DNA of 64,000 nucleotides from Acidobacteriota bacterium (lineage in GTDB: Bacteria; Acidobacteriota; Blastocatellia; Pyrinomonadales; Pyrinomonadaceae). The DNA lies in contig JAHBSL010000010.1 of NCBI GenBank assembly GCA_019639135.1, forward strand, positions 62,001 to 126,000. Reading direction: 5' to 3'. The notes beneath the pieces are model-generated. The model made no database searches. It saw only the letters and a program-made list of their open reading frames with translations, and had not been told where the DNA came from. Positions 41,176 through 51,013 of the stretch are shown here, piece after piece (within the stretch, counting starts at the first letter, position 1; each line of letters opens with the position of its first letter). Made by a program: the position numbers and the translations under genes.

Positions 41176-42475
41176 ATTTGTAGGCCACAAATGTAAGCGG
41201 CGAGGTCGGAGCGAGTCCGTTAAGGGCCGTTCTGACGATCGGCATCAAGCCTTCGCTTTCCATATATTCGCGGCCGAGCATCTTTCTGAAGGTCTTGTCC
41301 TTCGATTCTCCCGAGAGTTCCTTCATCATACCGCGTAGAAGCGCTGTAACAAGCTCTGGAGCAAACTGCTTACCGGTGTTTCGCTGAAGGTCCTCGAAGA
41401 CCTCAGGAGCCGACCGCCGACGGCGATAGGGCCTGTCCGATGTCATTGCGTCAAAGGCATCGGCGAGATTGACGACCTTTGCGATGTAAGGAATCTCGCG
41501 GTCGTAGAGTCCGTCCGGGTAGCCACGGCCATCGAGCCGCTCGTGGTGATATTTCGCAGCAAGCGGAACTCCAGCGTAAGGATGCCGTATCGGCTGAAGG
41601 ATCTCGAAACCGGCTCCAGGGTGTTTGTTCAGCTCGGAAGACTCCTTCGCGTTAATGCGATAAGGAGCGTTGATTATCTTGCGTTCGACCGTGATCTTGC
41701 CGATGTCGTGCAGATAGCCCGCAAAGGCCGCACCCTCGATCTCTTCCTCGCCCCATCCGAGTTCCCGGGCAATTATCTCTGAATACTTTCCGACTCGGAC
41801 CGAGTGGCCTTCGGTGTATTTATCTTTCCGGTCGATCGCGGCGGCAAAAGCCTTCACCGTGTCCTTGTAGGTCATCTTGAGGTCATCGTACAAGCGGCGA
41901 TTTTCGTCGGCACGGCGTTCGAGTTCCGCCATAAGATTCCGCTGAGAGATGGCGACCGCAATGTGCCTTCCCATCGCACAGATGATCTCTTTGTCGTACG
42001 AAGTGTATTGCTCCCCGCTTGCCTTCTCGCCGAGGAATATGCCGCCGAGTAGTTCGTCGCGAACGACCAGCGGGACGAAAAGCTCGATCTTTGCCTGCCC
42101 AATGCTTCGATCATAGACCTGAAAGAACGGTAGTACCCGAGCCTGATCACACTCGATCGGGTAAAGGCCGTTCGCAAGAAACTGCCGCTCGTCCTCATAA
42201 CAAAGTGACATCCCGAACGGAAAATCGTCGCCGAGCCCTCGGGCCGAGACCATGTTCAACTCGTTCTCAAAGCGTGTGTAACGGACAACTCCGCCCCGCA
42301 TTATCCCCAGAGAGCCAAGCACGAGGTGGAGCGATGTGCGGATCGTTTCTTGAAAATTATGCTTGTTCGAAACTTCCTGCCCGATCTCTGCAAGCGCACC
42401 AAAGGTGTGGACGAGCTTGTTGCGCTCGGCAGCAAATCGGCTGAAATTCGTGGATCGCATGTCCTGAAGTTTCAT
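41174..42475 (-). CDS. GAF-HD-GYP domain protein (probable cyclic-di-GMP phosphodiesterase)
   Basis: The product has 433 residues from ATG 42475. A GAF domain covers about 20-190 (HTFGALAEIGQEVSNKHNFQ, LFVPLVVRDELLGGIFLGEK) and a short helical linker follows. The HD-GYP domain has HSVRVGKYSEIIARELGWGE, YLHDIGK (the HD pair), KYHHERLDGRGYPDGL (the GYP signature intact) and NLADAFDAMTSDRPYR. It should hydrolyse c-di-GMP under control of a GAF ligand. The start codon is one base after the STAS gene stop, so the two are translationally coupled. Confidence 0.9.
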   Translation of the reverse strand: MKLQDMRSTNFSRFAAERNKLVHTFGALAEIGQEVSNKHNFQETIRTSLHLVLGSLGIMRGGVVRYTRFENELNMVSARGLGDDFPFGMSLCYEDERQFLANGLYPIECDQARVLPFFQVYDRSIGQAKIELFVPLVVRDELLGGIFLGEKASGEQYTSYDKEIICAMGRHIAVAISQRNLMAELERRADENRRLYDDLKMTYKDTVKAFAAAIDRKDKYTEGHSVRVGKYSEIIARELGWGEEEIEGAAFAGYLHDIGKITVERKIINAPYRINAKESSELNKHPGAGFEILQPIRHPYAGVPLAAKYHHERLDGRGYPDGLYDREIPYIAKVVNLADAFDAMTSDRPYRRRRSAPEVFEDLQRNTGKQFAPELVTALLRGMMKELSGESKDKTFRKMLGREYMESEGLMPIVRTALNGLAPTSPLTFVAYK

Positions 42476-42476
42476 C

Positions 42477-42794
42477 TTAAGCCCTGATCTCCACATGCCG
42501 TGTAAGGCCGAGCATGTCGAATAGTTCCGTCGTCATTTTATTCGGTTCGGCAAAAACGACCCTTGCACCGATTCCCGATGCCGCATCGATAACGCCCATC
42601 AGGATCGAGATGCCGATGCTGTTCACGATCTCCGTTCCGGAGAAATCGACGATTATCTCGCGGCAGCCCTCGTTCAACTTCGCCCGGCATTCGCGTTCGA
42701 TTCGCTCGCCGGAAAGCTTGTTCAGATAGTCGCCTGCAAAAACCGTAGCTGTACCCTGCGAGTCGGAGAGCACTTGGCTGCTGACTTCGGTCAT
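42477..42794 (-). CDS. STAS-domain anti-sigma factor antagonist-like protein
   Basis: The product has 105 residues from the ATG at 42794 (MTEVSSQVLSDSQ). The frame is open 30 residues further, but the region upstream is non-coding in character. STAS features are VFAGDYLNKLSGERIE, EIIVDFSGTEIVNSIGISIL (the Ser in NSIG matches the regulated Ser of SpoIIAA-type proteins) and LFDMLGLTRHVEI. It probably relays a partner-switching signal, and its coupling to the HD-GYP gene suggests that enzyme or a sigma/anti-sigma pair elsewhere as partner. Confidence 0.83.
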   Translation of the reverse strand: MTEVSSQVLSDSQGTATVFAGDYLNKLSGERIERECRAKLNEGCREIIVDFSGTEIVNSIGISILMGVIDAASGIGARVVFAEPNKMTTELFDMLGLTRHVEIRA

Positions 42795-42936
42795 GTTTAA
42801 CTTGTTGTCCTTTCGTGATTTACGCGAACTTGGATCACTTACGTGTCTTGGAAATGTTTTAACACAACGGTAACCAATAAACAATAGAAATCTTTACGAA
42901 TTGAACGCCGGGCTCGGCTCGAATAGACTTAAGGTG

Positions 42937-43386
42937 ATGAGCTTACTTGACCAAATTGTCGCGGATATAACGGCTGCCATGAAGGCAAAAGAGGCCGATC
43001 GGCTTTCTACACTCAGAATGGTGAAGGCTACTTTGATGAACCGAAAGATCGAGAAAGGCTCCGAGCTGACCGACGAGGAAGTCCAAAAAGCGCTTCAGTC
43101 GCTGGTAAAGCAAAGAAAAGATTCGATCGATCAATACGAGAAAGCCGGCCGGGCCGAGCTTGCCGCCAAGGAGGCGGCCGAGGTCGCCGTGATCGAGGAG
43201 TATCTGCCCGTTGCCGCGTCAGCCGAGGAGATCGAACAGGCCGTAGCAGATGCCGTCGCCGCAACCGGTGCTACCTCAATGAAGGACATGGGCCTCGTTA
43301 TGAAGGCGGCACTCGCTGACCTTGCGGGCAAGAACGCAGACGGAAAAGCCGTCAGCGAGGCAGTAAAAGCCAAGCTGAACGGCTGA
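42937..43386 (+). CDS. GatB/YqeY domain protein
   Basis: The product has 149 residues from ATG 42937 (MSLLDQIVADITAAMKAKEA); an upstream in-frame TTG at 42901 adds an unlikely extension. It is a single-domain YqeY protein: LSTLRMVKATLMNRKIEKGS, LVKQRKDSIDQYEKAGR and VIEEYLPVAAS in the helical first half, then MGLVMKAALADLAGKNADGK in the C-terminal helical part. The domain is the tRNA-binding tail of GatB; free-standing members have no firmly known role. It converges on dnaJ. Confidence 0.92.
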   Translation: MSLLDQIVADITAAMKAKEADRLSTLRMVKATLMNRKIEKGSELTDEEVQKALQSLVKQRKDSIDQYEKAGRAELAAKEAAEVAVIEEYLPVAASAEEIEQAVADAVAATGATSMKDMGLVMKAALADLAGKNADGKAVSEAVKAKLNG

Positions 43387-43407
43387 TGGTCTGGGGTTAT
43401 CGCGGAC

Positions 43408-44508
43408 CTATCCGAAAATGTTTCGGACCTTGTCCATAAAGGAAGCGTCGGTGAATTCGGTATCCTCGATCTCTGCGAGCTGTTCGAAGAGTTTCCGCTG
43501 GTCCTTTGAAAGCGACTTCGGCGTTATGAGCGTAACCGCGACGAAGAGGTCGCCGCGTCCGCGTCCGCCGAGAACCGGCATTCCTTTCGATCGGATCCTG
43601 AAAACGGTCCCGGTCTGCGTCCCGGCGGGAACTGTCAGCGATTCCTCTCCGTCGAGGGTCGGCACCTTGATCTCTGCTCCGAGAGCAGCTTGAGCGAAAG
43701 AGACCGGAACGGCCGCGTAAAGGTTCTCGCCCTGTCGCTCGAAGACCTCATGTTCCTTGACATGGATGATCACATATAGGTCGCCGGTCTGCCCGCCGTT
43801 CGAACCCGCTTCGCCCTCGCCGGAAACCCGCAGCCGCGATCCCGTCTCAACACCTGCCGGGATCTTGATCTCAAGTATCTTTTCCTTCTCGATCCGGCCC
43901 TGCCCGCGGCATTCCTTACACGGCGTTTTTATGACCTGGCCCTTGCCTGCGCAATTTGGGCAGGTTCGCATCACGCTGAAGAAGCCCTGCTGATAGCGTG
44001 TCTGTCCGCTGCCGCCGCAGGCGACGCAATCTTCCGGATGAGTGCCTTTTTCAGCGCCCAGACCGTCGCACACATCGCATCTCTCGAGCCGCGGTATCTT
44101 AAGCCTCTCTTCTTTCCCGATCGCAGCGTCCTCAAGCGTTATCTCGAGGTCGTACCTTAGATCGGCACCGCGCTGAACGCGGCTTCGCCTTCCGCCGCGG
44201 GAGCCGAACATATCGCCGAAGCCGAACATATCGAAGATGTCTTCGAAGTTCGAAAAGCCGGGGTCGAAGCCCGGGCCGCCGGCACCGACGCCCGAGTGGC
44301 CGAAACGGTCATATGCAGCCCGCTTTTGAGCATCGGACAAAACCGCATAGGCCTCAGCACATTCCTTGAATCGCTCCTCGGCCTGCGGATCGTCCGGGTT
44401 CTTGTCCGGGTGATACTTTACGGCGAGTGAACGATAGGCCCGCTTGATCTCACTTTCGCTCGCGTTTCGCTGAACACCAAGAATTTCGTAGTAATCGCGT
44501 TTGCTCAT
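43408..44508 (-). CDS. dnaJ: Chaperone protein DnaJ
   Basis: The product has 366 residues. The J domain (1-70) has the HPD motif in [16 protein letters not shown] region with [20 protein letters not shown] follows. The cysteine-rich domain has all four CxxCxGxG motifs ([32 protein letters not shown]), then the C-terminal substrate-binding domain. It activates the DnaK ATPase and delivers unfolded substrates. It is the last gene of hrcA-grpE-dnaK-dnaJ, 92 bp after dnaK; that gap holds an imperfect hairpin. Confidence 0.95.
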   Translation of the reverse strand: MSKRDYYEILGVQRNASESEIKRAYRSLAVKYHPDKNPDDPQAEERFKECAEAYAVLSDAQKRAAYDRFGHSGVGAGGPGFDPGFSNFEDIFDMFGFGDMFGSRGGRRSRVQRGADLRYDLEITLEDAAIGKEERLKIPRLERCDVCDGLGAEKGTHPEDCVACGGSGQTRYQQGFFSVMRTCPNCAGKGQVIKTPCKECRGQGRIEKEKILEIKIPAGVETGSRLRVSGEGEAGSNGGQTGDLYVIIHVKEHEVFERQGENLYAAVPVSFAQAALGAEIKVPTLDGEESLTVPAGTQTGTVFRIRSKGMPVLGGRGRGDLFVAVTLITPKSLSKDQRKLFEQLAEIEDTEFTDASFMDKVRNIFG

Positions 44509-44600
44509 ACCTTATCGAGAAAACGCCAGCCTGATCGCTCAAGCTGACGCTTTTTTGATTATCACCAATCCGGGGTCCTTTTCTCAAGTTGCCATGTCGA

Positions 44601-46406
44601 TCAAGCCGCCGCCAGCATCGCCTCGGTGATCTTCGCCGCCGTTTCTTCGACCCTTGTGACGAGGACGGTTAGCTCTTCTTTTCCGGCTTCGGTTAGGCTG
44701 TCCTCGGCAGAATTGAGCGTGCCGTTGATCGCCTGCTGCTCCTCAAGCGAGAACGAGCGGCCAAACTCCGCCATCGCCTTTCGGGCGGTCTTGATCATGC
44801 TTTCGACCTTGTTTCGGAGAAGGATAAGCTCGCGTTCTTCCTTATCGCGTTCGACCGAGGTCTCCGCCTCAAGTATCAGCCGTTCGATCTCTTCGGGCGA
44901 AAGACCGGAGGACGGCATGACCTGCATCGCCTGCTCAAGCCCGGTCATCTTGTCCTGTGCAGAGACGTTTACCTGACCGTTCGCATCGATCTCGAAGGTG
45001 ACATCGATCTGCGGTACGCCGCGGGCCGCCGGCGGAATACCGACGAGTTCGAACTTCGCCAGGCTGCGATTCTCTCGGGCGATCTCGCGTTCGCCCTGCA
45101 GGATGTGGATCTGCACGGTCTGTTGATTATCGACGACCGTCGTAAATGTCATTGTATTGCGGAGCGGAATCGTCGAGTTTCGGTTAATGAGCTTAACAAA
45201 GAGCCCGCCGCGGGTCTCAAGGCCGAGGCTGAGCGGCAGTACGTCAAGCAGGACGATGTCCTTTACGTCGCCGGTGAAAACGCCGCCCTGGATCGCAGCA
45301 CCCATCGCAACGACCTCGTCCGGATTGATCTCGGAAGAGGGCTCTTTGCCGAAAACCTCTGTCACCGTCCGAGAAATGATCGGCGAACGTGTCTGTCCGC
45401 CGACGAGGATCACCTTGTCGATATCCTCTGGTTTCAGCTTCGCGTCCCAAAGAGCTTTCTGGCATGGTTCGACGGTTGATTCAACGAGGTCCAGGACAAG
45501 CTCATCGAGCTTTTCCCGCGAGAGCGTGGCATTGATGTGCTTCGGCCCGGTAGCATCCGCCGCGATAAACGGCAGACTGAGGTTCGTCTCAGTTACGCTC
45601 GAAAGTTCGCACTTTGCCCGCTCGGCTGCTTCCTTCAGCCGCTGGAGTGCAAGCCTGTCGTCCGAAAGGTCGATGCCCGATTCGCTCTTGAAGACCTCAA
45701 GCAGCCATTCAATTATCCTTTGGTCAAAATCTTCACCGCCGAGAAATGTATTTCCCGAGGTTGAGAGAACATCGAAAACACCATCCTTGATTTCAAGGAT
45801 CGAGATGTCGAACGTTCCGCCGCCGAGGTCATAGACGGCGACCTTCTCGGTCTTGTTCTTCCCAAATCCGTAGGCAAGTGCGGCGGCCGTCGGCTCGTTG
45901 ATGATCCGCTCGACCTCGAGGCCGGCGATCTTCGCCGCGTCGCGGGTCGCCTGCCGCTGCATATCGTCGAAATATGCCGGAACTGTGACTATCGCTTCCG
46001 TGATCCGGTCGCCGAGAAATTCCTCGGCCGCCTGCTTTAATCTTTGGAGCAGGATCGCCGAGATCTCCGGCGGGCTGTAAACCCGGCCGAGAACGCGAAT
46101 GTGAGCGTCGCCATTCGGAGCTTCGACGATCTCAAAAGGAACCGTCGAACGCATTTTCTCGACCTCGGGGGAATTGAACTTCCGGCCGATCAGACGCTTC
46201 ACCGCATAAAGCGTATTGGCCGAATTGGTTACGGCCTGCCGCTTGGCGATCTGTCCGACAAGGCGTTCGTCTTTATCTGTAAAGCCAACGACCGACGGGG
46301 TTGTCCGGCCGCCTTCTTTATTTGAGATTATCTGCACTGTCCCGTTTTCAAGAACGGATACACAGCAGTTGGTAGTTCCAAGGTCGATTCCGATCACTTT
46401 ACTCAT
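44601..46406 (-). CDS. dnaK: Hsp70 chaperone DnaK
   Basis: The product has 601 residues. The nucleotide-binding domain opens with [20 protein letters not shown] and includes [26 protein letters not shown] and [16 protein letters not shown]. The substrate-binding domain starts after [16 protein letters not shown], with [20 protein letters not shown]. It is about 35-40 residues shorter than typical DnaK and ends [19 protein letters not shown], lacking the disordered acidic tail. It binds exposed hydrophobic peptides and cycles with DnaJ and one or both GrpE proteins. It lies 54 bp after grpE copy 2. Confidence 0.94.
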   Translation of the reverse strand: MSKVIGIDLGTTNCCVSVLENGTVQIISNKEGGRTTPSVVGFTDKDERLVGQIAKRQAVTNSANTLYAVKRLIGRKFNSPEVEKMRSTVPFEIVEAPNGDAHIRVLGRVYSPPEISAILLQRLKQAAEEFLGDRITEAIVTVPAYFDDMQRQATRDAAKIAGLEVERIINEPTAAALAYGFGKNKTEKVAVYDLGGGTFDISILEIKDGVFDVLSTSGNTFLGGEDFDQRIIEWLLEVFKSESGIDLSDDRLALQRLKEAAERAKCELSSVTETNLSLPFIAADATGPKHINATLSREKLDELVLDLVESTVEPCQKALWDAKLKPEDIDKVILVGGQTRSPIISRTVTEVFGKEPSSEINPDEVVAMGAAIQGGVFTGDVKDIVLLDVLPLSLGLETRGGLFVKLINRNSTIPLRNTMTFTTVVDNQQTVQIHILQGEREIARENRSLAKFELVGIPPAARGVPQIDVTFEIDANGQVNVSAQDKMTGLEQAMQVMPSSGLSPEEIERLILEAETSVERDKEERELILLRNKVESMIKTARKAMAEFGRSFSLEEQQAINGTLNSAEDSLTEAGKEELTVLVTRVEETAAKITEAMLAAA

Positions 46407-46460
46407 ATTTGGTTACCTCAAATGGATGGAGGGAGGAGGGAAAAAGGGGGAGGACAAGAT

Positions 46461-47363
46461 CTACAGAGACTCACTCTCGGGTTCGGTCTCCTTATTTTCT
46501 TCTTCGTTTGTTGTAACTGCCTCCGGTTGGTTCGGGTTCACAGCGACCTTGACCATCGCGTGGCGGATGATGCGGTCGCCAAATCGGAATCCACGGAGCA
46601 GTTCTTCGCAAACGACATTATTTGCATATTCTTTGGTCTCAACGGTTGCGACCGCCTCATGCAGGTGCGGGTCAAACTCGCTCCCAGTGGCAGGGATCGG
46701 GTCAACACCCAATTCCGAAAGGGCCGAATTGAATTGCTCATTGACCATTTGGATGCCTTCAAAGAATTGGCCAAACTCAGGCCCTCGCTCTTCCGATAGC
46801 TGGTTCGCGGAGTCCAGTGCCCGTTCGAGGTTGTCAAGAACCGGGAGAAATCTTTCCACGAGCGAGACCGTTTGGTTTCGCAAGTTGTCCGTGCGGTCGC
46901 GTTCGTTGCGAGCCTTGAAGGCTTCGAAATCCTTGTTCCTTCGAAGCGAATTCTCAAGAATTTCCGAGCGTTCGGTCTCAAGCCGACGAACGTTCTCTCT
47001 AAGTGCCGCGTTGAATTCTTCGAGGTCACTGATCCTTTCCTCGAGTTCGGCGATCTCCTCATCAGCGTCGTCGGTTTCAACCTGCTCTTCCCGTACCTGA
47101 ACCGCAGCGGTAGGCTCGGGAGATGCAGGCTTGACGGCGACCGGCTCGGCCTTGGGATGTTGCTTAGGTTCGACAAAGAACACCGATGGATTGCCGTCAT
47201 CGAAGCCTTCTTCGATCTCTATGACGGTTGTCTCAAGGGTTATGTGCAGGTCCTTTTCCTTCTCCTCGAGCTGGCGGATGAAATCATCGACCGACTCGGA
47301 GTCGGCATCGATCATGCTCTCGGACAAAGGTTCGATATCCTTTATTTCCTCGTTTTCGTTCAT
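46461..47363 (-). CDS. grpE: GrpE nucleotide exchange factor, copy 2 (long form)
   Basis: The product has 300 residues from ATG 47363 (MNENEEIKDIEPLSESMIDA). It has a very acidic N-terminus of about 110 residues, longer than usual GrpE, then a coiled coil (EEIAELEERISDLEEFNAAL). The core carries LVERFLPVLDNLERALDSAN and LGVDPIPATGSEFDPHLHEA, followed by EELLRGFRFGDRIIRHAMVK. It sits between hrcA and dnaK in the classical operon, so it is the likely main exchange factor. It differs strongly from the 225-residue copy at 30.2-30.9 kb. Confidence 0.9.
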   Translation of the reverse strand: MNENEEIKDIEPLSESMIDADSESVDDFIRQLEEKEKDLHITLETTVIEIEEGFDDGNPSVFFVEPKQHPKAEPVAVKPASPEPTAAVQVREEQVETDDADEEIAELEERISDLEEFNAALRENVRRLETERSEILENSLRRNKDFEAFKARNERDRTDNLRNQTVSLVERFLPVLDNLERALDSANQLSEERGPEFGQFFEGIQMVNEQFNSALSELGVDPIPATGSEFDPHLHEAVATVETKEYANNVVCEELLRGFRFGDRIIRHAMVKVAVNPNQPEAVTTNEEENKETEPESESL

Positions 47364-47400
47364 TGTTTGTACGCAGGAAACTCTGCGTAAGCTGGAGATC

Positions 47401-48519
47401 CTAGTTCGATTGCTTTGCAAGCAACCTCTCAAGGACCTTTGCAAGATAGGACACGACTGCGATCATTCGTGCATATTCGATACGGGTCGGGCCAAGAACG
47501 CTTAAAGTCCCGACCGCGGTGCTGTCGCCGATCCTGTATGGAGCTGAGATCAGCGAACAATCTTGAAGGGGCGTTACCGAATTCTCACTTCCGATAACGA
47601 TCTTGACCTCGCCTTTGCCGGTCTCCTCTTTTGAGACGCACTCATTGAGGATTTGCAGCAGCTTCGATTTCTCACCTATGGTGGCAAGAAGCTCGCGAAG
47701 CCGTTCGAGGTCTGCAAAGTCGCGCTTTGAAAGAATGTTTGTCGTTCCTTCAACGTAAACTTCGCCCGAAGCCTCGCTCTCGCCCTCGATACTCTGCGAG
47801 CAGAGGATAACGGCCGTTTGCAGAAGGCGGTCAAAGAGAGCCCGATCTTCATGCATCCGCCGTAGTATCTCGTCCCTTATCTCCGAAAGGCTCTTGCCCG
47901 TAAATTCAGCATTGAGGTAATTCGAACACTTCTCGAGTTCTTCACGCGTCAATGGGTTCGTCAGTCGGATCAGGCGATTGTGGACGATGTTCGGCGGCGA
48001 GACCATGACGACCAGCACGCGATTCTCAGCGACGCTGATGAACTCGATGTGCTGAAGCCGGTCGTTAGCCAGGCTTGGCGAGACCACTATCCCGACATTA
48101 TTTGAAAGATCAGAAAGGATCTGCGAGGTCCGCTCTAGCAGCCGGTCCGGAGCTTCGATGATCGTGTCATCAAAGGAACCGAATTCGTCCGCTATCCTTT
48201 TCAGGTCCGAGTCAGAGACCTTCAGGACACCGAGCAGATTATCAACATAGAAGCGATACCCGTGGTCGGTCGGCACGCGGCCGGCTGAGGTATGGGGCTG
48301 CTCAAGAAATCCGAGTTCCTCAAGCTCGCTCATCACGCTGCGAATCGTTGCCGAACTCACCCGCGAAGAACTCGCAAAGCGTTCAGCAACCTTTTTTGAA
48401 CCTACCGGTTCACCAGTGACAAAATGTTCATCGATCACGGCAGCAAGCACCGCTTGCCCGCGCTTGTCAGGGTCAGGGCGGGCGGATTTTATGTCTCCAT
48501 TTGACTCACGAACCGCCAT
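47401..48519 (-). CDS. hrcA: Heat-inducible transcription repressor HrcA
   Basis: The product has 372 residues. The N-terminal winged helix has RGQAVLAAVIDEHFVTGEPV, SSRVSSATIRSVMSELEELG and FLEQPHTSAGRVPTDHGYRF. The central GAF-like and C-terminal domains end with GPTRIEYARMIAVVSYLAKV. HrcA normally represses groE/dnaK operons by binding CIRCE and is tuned by GroEL. It is the first gene of the hrcA-grpE-dnaK-dnaJ unit, 37 bp before grpE. No CIRCE match was found upstream, but three other inverted repeats lie there. No good Shine-Dalgarno precedes its ATG. Confidence 0.94.
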   Translation of the reverse strand: MAVRESNGDIKSARPDPDKRGQAVLAAVIDEHFVTGEPVGSKKVAERFASSSRVSSATIRSVMSELEELGFLEQPHTSAGRVPTDHGYRFYVDNLLGVLKVSDSDLKRIADEFGSFDDTIIEAPDRLLERTSQILSDLSNNVGIVVSPSLANDRLQHIEFISVAENRVLVVMVSPPNIVHNRLIRLTNPLTREELEKCSNYLNAEFTGKSLSEIRDEILRRMHEDRALFDRLLQTAVILCSQSIEGESEASGEVYVEGTTNILSKRDFADLERLRELLATIGEKSKLLQILNECVSKEETGKGEVKIVIGSENSVTPLQDCSLISAPYRIGDSTAVGTLSVLGPTRIEYARMIAVVSYLAKVLERLLAKQSN

Positions 48520-48547
48520 TTGTCACGTTGGAGGGAGAACCGCAGCG

Positions 48548-48616
48548 GGAGAGAAGTTTTCTCTCCACTTAATAGAAATAGCATCGACACGTGATATGTG
48601 TCAACGATTAATCGTT
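48548..48616. promoter_or_regulatory. hrcA promoter region with three inverted repeats
   Basis: A leader hairpin ggagagaa-(3 nt)-ttctctcc is at 48548-48566. A GACAC-(7 nt)-GTGTC repeat is at 48586-48602 and the perfect palindrome AACGATTAATCGTT at 48603-48616. On the minus strand TTGACA (48599-48604) with TATTTC (48575-48580) 18 bp away is a candidate promoter, so the GACAC repeat sits between -10 and -35 and the palindrome abuts -35. The region is shared with the divergent SprT-like gene. Confidence 0.45.
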
Positions 48617-48633
48617 AAACCAGTATTAACAAA

Positions 48634-49395
48634 GTGTCCAACATTCCCGCAATTGATGAAATAGCTGGTGTTTACCGTGATGTGATCGGGCATTACGACC
48701 CCGAGCGGAGCGGCGTTTCTGTCCATGTTTCGTTCTATCCGTACGTCGGTATCAACCAAACCATACGCGTTCGTAACGGCAGTGTTTACGTTCGGATCGC
48801 CGAGATTTGCCGGGATATGCCTATCGAGGTTCATCGAGCATTGGCTTATGTTCTTGTCGCAAAACTCTTTCGCCGGCGTGTGCCGAAGCGGGCCCGTGAC
48901 CTTTATTCCGAATACATTTCCTCGCCCGAAATGCGCGACCGTGCCGCAGCGAGCCGCCGTGAACGCGGGCGAAAGGTAATAACAGGAACGCAAGGCTCAG
49001 TTTACGACCTGGAGGAGCTTTTCTCAGATCTGAATACGAAGTACTTTTGGGGAACCCTGAGAAAGCCGAATCTTACCTGGTCTGCGAAGCCGACGTTCAG
49101 GATACTCGGCCATTTCGATTCGCACCACGACACGATTGTGATCAGTCGTTCGCTTGATTCGGCCGATGTGCCTCGCTTCGTCATCGAATACGTGATGTAT
49201 CACGAGATGCTGCACGTCTTTCACCCGACCGTTCATCACAACGGCCGCCGATACAACCACACGCCCGAGTTTCGCCGCGACGAGGAACGCTTTGAGAGGT
49301 TCGAAGAAGCGGATCGCTGGATAGAGACGAACGCCCGAAAGCTAAAGCGTAATGTAAAAAAGGGGACGTCTATTCTGCGGCGAATAGTGCGATGA
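48634..49395 (+). CDS. SprT-like zinc metalloprotease domain protein
   Basis: The product has 253 residues with a GTG start. The zinc motif HEMLH (H190, E191, H194) lies in VIEYVMYHEMLHVFHP, with further His residues (H201, H202, H209) as possible third ligands. EELFSDLNTKYFWGTL and ILGHFDSHHDTIVISRSLDS are the usual SprT-fold strands before it. SprT/Spartan proteins include proteases that cut DNA-protein crosslinks, but bacterial members of this kind are little studied. It is divergent from hrcA, with only 114 bp between them. TATTAA lies about 10 bp before the GTG, so the message may be nearly leaderless. Confidence 0.8.
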   Translation: MSNIPAIDEIAGVYRDVIGHYDPERSGVSVHVSFYPYVGINQTIRVRNGSVYVRIAEICRDMPIEVHRALAYVLVAKLFRRRVPKRARDLYSEYISSPEMRDRAAASRRERGRKVITGTQGSVYDLEELFSDLNTKYFWGTLRKPNLTWSAKPTFRILGHFDSHHDTIVISRSLDSADVPRFVIEYVMYHEMLHVFHPTVHHNGRRYNHTPEFRRDEERFERFEEADRWIETNARKLKRNVKKGTSILRRIVR

Positions 49396-51013
49396 TGCTC
49401 CCGATAATGCCGAAGTCCGAAACGCTTGTTCGCTCGATCGCTTTCTGATTGATGCGAGTTTCGGTCGTGTACCTTGCAACTATGGGCGCCTCGTTCGATC
49501 TCTTTGCCGAAAGAACGTCGGCGATCCTCCCCGAGATCTCGGAGTCGCCGCCGATCGTTATCGCCGCGGCGGTCGATGCCGCGAGGGTTTTTATGCTCAT
49601 GGGAAGTTCCGATCCGCTCGCCCGCTTTCCCGATTCGAGCGAGCGCTGAACCGCATCCGGGTTACCGATAACTACAACATCTCCGGCGATGGTCATAGCA
49701 ACATCGCCCTCAGCCGAACGCCAGACGATCGTTCCTTGCTCTGCTTCCGTCGGTTTTTCGCTACGAAGCTCTTGAGCGACGGAGTTCATCAATGTCGCAC
49801 GGTCTTTCACCCTTGCGATGACGACCTGCCGATCGCCCTCGCCGTCAAATCTTGCCGTTATCAGCTGTGTATCTACTGAGGCGAGGAACTGCTCGGCGTT
49901 GTCGATCCCATAGGGCTCGAAAAGGCTGTCCGAAAAGGCAAGAAGCAGCTTGCCGGAAAGCTCATCGGTTTGCCGCTGTGCGGTCATAAGAGCGGCTCGC
50001 CAGGCGACTCTGGGATCTTTGAGGTTGTAGCGAGTTGCCGAGACGATGGTCTCCGGAATGAATCGTTCCAGCCCGAGCGGGCCACCTTCGGCCGCTGCCA
50101 TCGATTCGCCAAGCACTGCTCCCGTTTCGTTGACTGTAGAGATGGTCAGCCGGTCCTCGATGCCGTTCTCAACCGACTGCGACGTCCATCGCACTTCAGT
50201 GACCGTGTTCCTCAGCACCTCCGGCAGTACTCTGGCGACAAAGCTCTGTACGTCGGCGTCGTCACTCGCCCGGTTCGCCAGCGAGATGCCGGAGATGTTT
50301 GCAAGCTGTGCTATGCCGTCCTTGGAAATGAAGCCCGAGATGAGGCCGGCGGGTTCGGTGAGATCGTTCCGTTTGGCTATCGAGCCAAGTTCGCCGTTCC
50401 TTGTTGCAAGGGCACGCTCGAGCGCCGATTCATCGTTGCCAAAGATGATCAGGCTGCCGAGAACCAGCGCGAACGCTTTCTGCCCATCTTGCCCGAGCCA
50501 GATGAAATATCGTCCGCCGTGCTTTTCTGAGATCTCAAGATTTGCCTCCCCGCCGTATGCTTCGCTGATGAAAAGCCCAAGTTCATTTTCAACGAACCCG
50601 AGCACCTGGAAATTCCACAGCCGGGTTTCGGCTACTGCGACGAACCTCGGTCGGAAATTGAGCACCGAGTTCGAATCGGTTACGGGCTGTTCGATGGTCT
50701 CAAAACCCGTGACCGCGACCGCCATTTCAATGCCGTCTATTGCACGAAGATCGGGCTTGTTTTCAGCCGCCTCGGCAAAACGCGGGATCTCCGTTACTGC
50801 ACGGATCAGCCGACCGAGGTCGCGGGTTTCGACAAAGATCAGGGCGTCCTCCGGTATCGCCGTTCGCGGATCGGTCGGAGGCGAGCCGCACGACGCAGCC
50901 GCCAACACAAGGGTGAAGAGCAGAACGGCCAGTTTTCGCTCGTTCCGGCCGACACGGTTTGCTAATTCGGCGAGCGGGCCAAAGCAACTCTTTGTGTTAA
51001 GATTCTTTGCCAT
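49370..51013 (-). CDS. Lipoprotein of unknown function, DUF3352-like
   Basis: The product has 547 residues from ATG 51013. A basic segment and hydrophobic helix (LAVLLFTLVLAAASCGS) give a lipobox-like AASC with Cys42 as probable lipidation site. The rest alternates strands and helices with AIPEDALIFVETRDLGRLIR, YFIWLGQDGQKAFALVLGSL and MTIAGDVVVIGNPDAVQRSL, the repeated pattern of DUF3352-type proteins. Function is unknown; it is probably periplasmic. The start shares a CATG with the start of the divergent reductase gene, so its promoter must lie inside that gene or the true start is internal. The 3' end overlaps the SprT-like gene by 26 bp. Confidence 0.72.
   Translation of the reverse strand: MAKNLNTKSCFGPLAELANRVGRNERKLAVLLFTLVLAAASCGSPPTDPRTAIPEDALIFVETRDLGRLIRAVTEIPRFAEAAENKPDLRAIDGIEMAVAVTGFETIEQPVTDSNSVLNFRPRFVAVAETRLWNFQVLGFVENELGLFISEAYGGEANLEISEKHGGRYFIWLGQDGQKAFALVLGSLIIFGNDESALERALATRNGELGSIAKRNDLTEPAGLISGFISKDGIAQLANISGISLANRASDDADVQSFVARVLPEVLRNTVTEVRWTSQSVENGIEDRLTISTVNETGAVLGESMAAAEGGPLGLERFIPETIVSATRYNLKDPRVAWRAALMTAQRQTDELSGKLLLAFSDSLFEPYGIDNAEQFLASVDTQLITARFDGEGDRQVVIARVKDRATLMNSVAQELRSEKPTEAEQGTIVWRSAEGDVAMTIAGDVVVIGNPDAVQRSLESGKRASGSELPMSIKTLAASTAAAITIGGDSEISGRIADVLSAKRSNEAPIVARYTTETRINQKAIERTSVSDFGIIGSIIALFAAE

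Noticed and set aside
44512..44560. Rho-independent terminator between dnaK and dnaJ
   Set aside because: The stem has a mismatch, and the T-run lies on the strand that is not transcribed; at most a weak attenuator.
50046..51011. 322-residue N-terminal extension of the dienoyl-CoA reductase
   Set aside because: It is Ser-rich antisense of the lipoprotein gene; the reductase family starts at the ATG at 51012.
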